Part shown: one piece after another, positions 59,191 to 64,000 of the stretch
Position numbering within the stretch: position 1 is the first letter of the stretch
Layout of the letters: each line of letters opens with the position of its first letter
Assembly: GCA_013151865.1 (NCBI GenBank)
Contig: JAADHN010000087.1
Location: 1-64,000 of the forward strand
DNA length: 64,000 bases
DNA from: Kiritimatiellota bacterium
GTDB taxonomy: Bacteria > Verrucomicrobiota > Lentisphaeria > Oligosphaerales > JAADHN01
Direction of reading: 5' to 3'
Translations under genes and position numbers: made by a program
The notes under the pieces: model-generated
Told to the model about the DNA's origin: nothing
What the model saw: only the letters and a program-made list of their open reading frames with translations
The model's database searches: none

Positions 59191-59994
59191 ATGACGCAGG
59201 CAAGCGAAATCGACGCACTTCTTCGCCGGCTGAACGATTACCGGACCCGGGCCGAGGCCCGGCGACGGCTTGCGGAACTGAGCGAGCAGGCTGCGCCGAA
59301 AGTGCTCGAAGTCCTGGTCAACGAACCGCACGCCCCCCCGAACAAACGCTGGGCATTGGCGACCCTCCTGGGGCGGGCTCGCTTCGAGCCGGCCATTCCC
59401 GTCTTGTTGGACATGCTCAGGAACGAGCCCGCCCTGCGCGCCGACGCCTGCCGCGCCCTGCAGCAGATCACCGGAAAGGACATCGGCGAGGAAGTGAGCG
59501 ACTGGGAGCGCGCCCTTTCCGGCGCCGCGGATGCGGAAAGTTCCGACACCGGGGCGCCCACGGACGCAAACCCCGAGCTTTTCATGCCCGAGAAAGAGCT
59601 GATCCGCCAGGCCTTCGAAGGGATCGCCACCAAGATTGAATGGGAAGGCAACCCGCCCTACGCCTATCTGCGCATGCCGCTGCCCGGCGAGCGAAAACAG
59701 CAGATCATCGTGAGTTTCAACGAGAAAGACGAGAACGGCGGAGACATCGTCTCGATCTATACCGAGTGCGGCCCGGCCAGTCCCGCGACCGAGGCCGCGG
59801 CCCATCGACGCAACGTGACCGTGCAATACGGTCGGTTCGCCATCGAGCAGGATGACGGGCGACCTCGCGTGGTCATGCGCCACAGCATGCCCCGTCTGGG
59901 CGTCGACCCGGAACGCTTGCGCGAGGTTGTCGAGAGCATGGCCCGGGACGCAGACAGTTTCGAGGCCGAACTGACCCACCAGGACCGAATCTGA
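59191..59994 (+). CDS. HEAT-repeat protein with uncharacterised C-terminal domain
   Basis: The 267-residue protein begins with two or three HEAT repeats (residues about 5-100, with APKVLEVLVNEP, RFEPAIPVLLDMLRNEP and RADACRALQQITGKD). A short acidic linker leads to a second domain at about 132-265 that starts FMPEKELIRQAFEGI and contains PPYAYLRMPLPGERKQQIIVSF. That alpha/beta domain is not one I can name with confidence; it resembles small chaperone-like sensory folds. No signal peptide. AAGGGGG lies before the ATG. Its role is unknown; HEAT repeats normally bind proteins. Confidence 0.75.
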   Translation: MTQASEIDALLRRLNDYRTRAEARRRLAELSEQAAPKVLEVLVNEPHAPPNKRWALATLLGRARFEPAIPVLLDMLRNEPALRADACRALQQITGKDIGEEVSDWERALSGAADAESSDTGAPTDANPELFMPEKELIRQAFEGIATKIEWEGNPPYAYLRMPLPGERKQQIIVSFNEKDENGGDIVSIYTECGPASPATEAAAHRRNVTVQYGRFAIEQDDGRPRVVMRHSMPRLGVDPERLREVVESMARDADSFEAELTHQDRI

Positions 59995-60268
59995 TCCGGG
60001 CCGTTCGTGTAAATCGCGATATGTCCGAAAGACCGGGACGGTTCGCTCAATCGATCCCGTTCCCGGGTGCCGACCCTTCTGTATCTCTGTTTCTCCTTTT
60101 CCGCGACGGACTCCGTGATCGCTGTTGCGGAAGTTGCCCTCCGACGTTCCCGGCTCGTGTCGACAATCATGCCGACGGTTCCTCCCAAAGGACGCCGGTG
60201 ACGCAGGATTCGTGAACTCGGTCCCACGGTCCGACGTGCGGTCGTTGTGGTTGCCCGTCTCTGCTCCG

Positions 60269-61471
60269 TCAGGAAAGTCGGGCGGAGACACGTTCGAGGC
60301 GGGTGGCGAGCCAAGCGCAGAAGACGAAGACCAGGGCGCCGGCGCCGAACGCTCCGGTCATTTGGAGCTTCAGGCCGAGCAGGTTCACGCCTACTGCCGC
60401 CGCGGCGACCCCCAAATCCCGAAACCCGAACAGCACGCCGTAGACGAGCCGGCGTTTCTGTCGCGGCACGTCTCCCACCATGGCGGACGCCACCACCGGC
60501 ACGGTGCTGTTGAGCAACCCCAAGCAGATGCCCGCGATCACTGCGGCGGCCGGACCGTGCCACAACGCCAGGACGGCCATGCCGACGGCGCCGCACAGGA
60601 ACCCCCCGACCAGGACCCGCGCCTGACCCATGCGGTCGGCCAGACCGCCCCCCAGCAGACTGAAAACCACGCGTGTGCCCGGATAGAGCGCGATGGTGAC
60701 CCAAACCCACCGCGACCCGCAGGTTTGCTCGACAAAACGACCGAACGCCCCGAGGATGACGCCGTATGCCAGGGCCGAAAGGAATTGGAGCGTTCCGGCA
60801 ACCTGAACCCGGGGCCGCCCCAGGACCGTTCCGACTTCCCTGCCGGTGGGGGCTCTCGCCAAGGATGCGTCCGAGGCCGGCAGCAGAAACGCGAGCGCGT
60901 TGCCGATCAGGGTGATTCCGGCGGCCGCAAGATAGAGGGCGTACAACCTTTCTCGGGACAGGGCCGCATAAACCAGGCCGAGCACCACCGCACCGGTCAG
61001 CCATCCGGCTTGGGTCGAGCCGTACAGGACCCCCATGCCTGTGCCGTGGCGTCCGCCTGCTTCGTCGCTCAAACGCAGGACCTGCATGGTCGTGCCGGTC
61101 CACATCATGGCCGCACCGATCCCCCAGACCACGGCTGCACCCAGAGCAACGGCATAAACCGGCCGTTGGGACAATCCGGCCATGACCAGGGTGAAAAGCA
61201 GGTACGTCAGGGAGCCGACGACCGTGAATGCTTTGTCGGACCAAGTGCGGAAGATCGCGAGGTTCGCGACCCGGAAAACCACCATGGTGCAGTAGAGCGT
61301 GGTGATGACCAGGCTGCAGGCCACTCGGTCCCAGCCGGCCACCGCGGAAAGGTATTGTACCAGGTAGGCCTGCTGCGCGCCGGCCCCGGCGAAAATAAAA
61401 AAGAACATTGCGGAAAGAAGGTACAACCGTCGTTCGAACGAGGGCGGACGCGTCGCATTGGCAGGCTGCAT
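60269..61471 (-). CDS. MFS transporter, probably for sugars
   Basis: A 400-residue protein with twelve predicted membrane helices and the cytoplasmic loop between helices 2 and 3. The equivalent loop in the second half reads GGGLADRMGQARVLVGG, matching the MFS signature G-x-L-x-D-R-x-G. The start at 61471 gives MQPANATRPPSFERRLYLLSAM and has GAGGG upstream; the long open frame further upstream is proline/arginine-rich and has no family match. It follows a GH42-like gene by 176 bases on the same strand, so it may import the products of that glycosidase, but the substrate is not evident. Confidence 0.88.
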   Translation of the reverse strand: MQPANATRPPSFERRLYLLSAMFFFIFAGAGAQQAYLVQYLSAVAGWDRVACSLVITTLYCTMVVFRVANLAIFRTWSDKAFTVVGSLTYLLFTLVMAGLSQRPVYAVALGAAVVWGIGAAMMWTGTTMQVLRLSDEAGGRHGTGMGVLYGSTQAGWLTGAVVLGLVYAALSRERLYALYLAAAGITLIGNALAFLLPASDASLARAPTGREVGTVLGRPRVQVAGTLQFLSALAYGVILGAFGRFVEQTCGSRWVWVTIALYPGTRVVFSLLGGGLADRMGQARVLVGGFLCGAVGMAVLALWHGPAAAVIAGICLGLLNSTVPVVASAMVGDVPRQKRRLVYGVLFGFRDLGVAAAAVGVNLLGLKLQMTGAFGAGALVFVFCAWLATRLERVSARLS

Positions 61472-61647
61472 GAACTTTCCCTCAAGACTCGCGTGGCGCG
61501 CAAGTGAACGAATGCGGGACCGCATTGGACCCCGGCCACGTCGATTCGGCCGGCGGAATACGGCTCTCTCGCCCCGGGGGATCGTTCTCCGCGAGTTGCG
61601 GCCGGCGCTGTACGTCCGTTCGATCTGGGCCCATCCTGAACCGGGCC

Positions 61648-64000
61648 CTACCTGGCCGCGTCCTCGAGAACGAAGACGCGTGTGCTCTTTTCGGCGAACT
61701 CCGCGCGGAATTTGCGGACCCCGGCAGCCAGGGCGCGCCCGGTGTACAGGTCCCTGACATTGCTCTTGCGCGGGAGGCGGACCGTGCGGGGACCGGCTTC
61801 CAGGACCGAAACAGCCAGCAAGTTTCGGCTGGCCCACACCACGTCGGGTGTGTCGATGTAAGCATGTACCCCAGCGGCCCGGGCCAGATTGCGGAGCAAA
61901 GCGGCCGGGAGCAGCGGGACCGCTGAAAACACCGCAGTCCAGCCCGGGTGCCGGCGCACAGCCAAGCCCGGACGGCCGTCGGGCAGGTCCCCCAGAACCA
62001 CGGCCTCCGGATCGTCGACGAACCCGACGGGGAGGGTCTTGTGCTTGGGGCCGTAGGTCTGCCCGGCCAGACCGGAGACAATCGGATCGTCCATTTCACG
62101 AATCGTCACGCGCAGTTCCTGCGGGGTTCGCGAGAGCCCGAGCCGGATTCCGGTAAACGCACTCATGGCCTCTGTCTCGATCCGGCCGTTGCGGTAAATG
62201 CCGGGCAGGTGGAGGAAGACCAGGACGCGACCGTCGCGTTTGAGCGCGTCCACTGCCCGGCGTTGAGCCGGGGACGGGGCCAAACTGGTGGGAAAGATGA
62301 AGAGTCGCCGGTCCTCGATCCGCTCGAGGTCCGCGGCGAGGTAGTCGCCGACGGGCGCGCCGAGCCGGCGCAGGGCCGGCACCTGTCCGACCAGGAGCCA
62401 GCGGCCGAGCGGATCGGCCACGCGCAGATAGGTCAGGCTATCCTCATCCACAACGAACGCGACCTGGTCCACAGGCGAACGGTCCACCCCGAGTACGGTC
62501 CGTGCGTTGCGGACGTAACCGGCCAGGCGTTTCATCAATTCGGGAGTGTCGTAGCGGTTCCCGCCGACGTCGAACCACCACTGCGCCGTGCCGTTCACCA
62601 GGACGTTGGCCAGCTCCTTGTCCTGCTGCAGGATGTCTCCGGCCACGTTCGCGGGTTTTCCCCACCCGCCGGCGGCGCCGGGAGACAGGGAGGTCCGGAT
62701 GTCGTTTTCGTCGAACCAGAGCTTTCCGTGGAGCTTCACGCTGCCCAGTAGTGACATGAAATGACTGGTCCCCTCGCCGCCGAGCCGGCGGAACGCGTAA
62801 CTGGTGGGGCTGCAGAGGAAGTCCACATCCGGGCAGTTCAATACGTTCTCGAGTGCCAAGTGTCCGGCATTCTGCTGCCGCTGTTCGCCGCACAACTGGA
62901 GGAGGTATCCGTAGAAAACGCCCACGATGCGCTCGCGTCCCGCGGCTTCTTTCACTACCCGTGCGAAGTATGCGATGGTGTCCGCTACCAACTCGGAGTT
63001 GTACAAATAGTAATCGACGACCGGTTGTTCGCGCGGCAGGACGTGAAGGGCGCCAAAGCCCGCGACGCTGCGTTGCGCCTTTGTAGGCACGGCGGCGGTT
63101 TCGAACGCAATCTCCGGGTCATCCCAAGCCCGACGCAAGCGGTCGATTGTCCGGTACCTGCGTTGTAGCCATTTCCGGAAGAGGGCGGTGTTCACGGGCG
63201 AGTAGTCCACCCATTGATTCTCGTTGGCGCCCCACATCATCCATTCCTCGGTGGTGCCGCTCGCCAGGTGATAGCCGATCACGCGATCCGCGTACGGCGC
63301 GGATTGGACATGGGCTATGAGCCGGCGCAGGCCTTCGGCCGTGTCGCGGCGCCAGGCGGCGGAGGCCCAGCTCGGGGCCGGCTTGCCCCCCGAGTGAACG
63401 AATGGGACCGGCTTGCCGTTGCCGGGGTCGTAGCGGACGATGTCGTCCGGGTGTTTCTCGCTCCACCAAACCGGGGCATGGAGATAGAGCCTGGGGAAAA
63501 AGAACGCCTCAGGGTCGGCTTCGAGCACCATGAGCGCGCGTCGGTCGAGCTGGGAGAAATCGTACTTGTCCGGGGCAATCCAGGTTGTTTTGGAGAGCCC
63601 GTAGCCCGCTTCGGTCGGCGTGGCGCTGAAAGAAAAAAGGTCGACGCCCGCCTCAGCGAAGTCCCTGAAGACCTTAACCCCGGGGCGATAGGCGGCGTAG
63701 GCCATGCCTGAGTGGGGCTTCCCGTTGATGAACAGGGTGGGAGTCCCGCGCCAGGGCTTGACCCGGGCCGAGAGTTTTCCGGGCGTCCGCGGTTGAATCG
63801 TCATGTTCGTCACTCCTTCGTCGTCCCGGAGCGTGCGACCTGCGAGCCGCACCCGGGCATTTCCGAGGCGCAGGATGACCCGGTACGTGCCGCCGGGCGC
63901 GAAAATGGGTAGGTGTTTGTCGCGCACCCGCGCCACCACCCACTTTTGAGCGGGGAGCGCCTCGAGGGGAGAAGGCGTCTCGAGCGGCAGGTGAAACCGT
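61648..64000 (-). CDS. GH42-like beta-galactosidase family protein (5' end outside window)
   Basis: At least 783 residues are visible, and the reading frame continues past base 64000, so the N-terminus is missing. After a beta-sandwich piece comes the barrel: TPTLFINGKPHSGMAYAAY, PVWWSEKHPDDIVRY, and a candidate acid/base Glu in SGTTEEWMMWG. The other catalytic Glu is probably in LWFDENDIRTS. Then a flavodoxin-like trimerisation domain (VAFVVDEDSLTYLRV, RLFIFPTSLAPSPAQ) and a small C-terminal beta domain. The family is widespread in planctomycetes and relatives and is usually annotated as beta-galactosidase, though its activity is rarely tested. It forms a likely transcription unit with the downstream MFS gene. 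Confidence 0.85.
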   Translation of the reverse strand, partial: RFHLPLETPSPLEALPAQKWVVARVRDKHLPIFAPGGTYRVILRLGNARVRLAGRTLRDDEGVTNMTIQPRTPGKLSARVKPWRGTPTLFINGKPHSGMAYAAYRPGVKVFRDFAEAGVDLFSFSATPTEAGYGLSKTTWIAPDKYDFSQLDRRALMVLEADPEAFFFPRLYLHAPVWWSEKHPDDIVRYDPGNGKPVPFVHSGGKPAPSWASAAWRRDTAEGLRRLIAHVQSAPYADRVIGYHLASGTTEEWMMWGANENQWVDYSPVNTALFRKWLQRRYRTIDRLRRAWDDPEIAFETAAVPTKAQRSVAGFGALHVLPREQPVVDYYLYNSELVADTIAYFARVVKEAAGRERIVGVFYGYLLQLCGEQRQQNAGHLALENVLNCPDVDFLCSPTSYAFRRLGGEGTSHFMSLLGSVKLHGKLWFDENDIRTSLSPGAAGGWGKPANVAGDILQQDKELANVLVNGTAQWWFDVGGNRYDTPELMKRLAGYVRNARTVLGVDRSPVDQVAFVVDEDSLTYLRVADPLGRWLLVGQVPALRRLGAPVGDYLAADLERIEDRRLFIFPTSLAPSPAQRRAVDALKRDGRVLVFLHLPGIYRNGRIETEAMSAFTGIRLGLSRTPQELRVTIREMDDPIVSGLAGQTYGPKHKTLPVGFVDDPEAVVLGDLPDGRPGLAVRRHPGWTAVFSAVPLLPAALLRNLARAAGVHAYIDTPDVVWASRNLLAVSVLEAGPRTVRLPRKSNVRDLYTGRALAAGVRKFRAEFAEKSTRVFVLEDAAR

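Overview
The window is a GC-rich bacterial chromosome segment, dense with genes and free of recognisable transposases, phage genes or CRISPR arrays. Several features point to the PVC superphylum, most likely a Lentisphaerota/Kiritimatiellota-type or planctomycete-like lineage. These are a type IV-prepilin-like protein with the [17 protein letters not shown] leader and a C-terminal [15 protein letters not shown] signature, a Zn-ribbon Ser/Thr kinase, a URO-D-family methyltransferase-like protein, sulfatases and GH42-like glycosidases, and an EF-hand secreted protein. The taxonomic call is an inference from protein style; no rRNA is present.

Layout. 1-10 kb: a sulfatase and a GH51 arabinofuranosidase (minus strand), then the ymdB-like / nrdR / divergent ATP-cone gene cluster (minus). 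Next come plus-strand genes for an HNH protein, a URO-D-like Zn methyltransferase, a membrane HELCH metallopeptidase and a secreted EF-hand protein. 10-17 kb: a 1417-residue fusion of GT3-type glycogen synthase and alpha-glucan phosphorylase, a HAD-IIA phosphatase and an SGNH hydrolase.

17-39 kb: one long minus-strand information-processing block. In transcription order it is rpsA, tRNA-Thr, tuf, rpmG, tRNA-Trp, secE, nusG, rplK-rplA-rplJ-rplL, rpoB-rpoC, rpsL-rpsG-fusA, rpsJ-rplC-rplD-rplW-rplB-rpsS. The S10 operon stops after rpsS; rplV, rpsC and the rest are not here. ispG diverges from rpsA.

40-48 kb: a membrane Ser/Thr kinase carrying two long G tracts, three tandem small heat-shock protein genes behind a structured leader, then sulfur assimilation (APS reductase cysH and an E. 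coli-type cysK), and a prepilin-like pseudopilin. Two diverged copies of a short element flank this sulfur/pilin part. Nearly all differences between the copies are synonymous in one reverse-strand frame.

48-64 kb: polysaccharide breakdown and envelope maintenance. It holds a secreted GH42-like glycosidase, a secreted heparinase-like toroid protein fused to FG-GAP repeats, a DegP/HtrA protease, a HEAT-repeat protein, an MFS transporter and a second GH42-like protein that runs off the right edge. The sulfatase, GH51, GH42-like and heparinase-like genes together suggest a free-living degrader of sulfated or complex plant or algal glycans. It would store glucose as glycogen through the fusion enzyme.

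The most unusual items are the second ATP-cone protein translationally coupled to NrdR, the paired short elements with synonymous divergence, the phase-variation-prone G tracts in the kinase, and the broken S10 operon.
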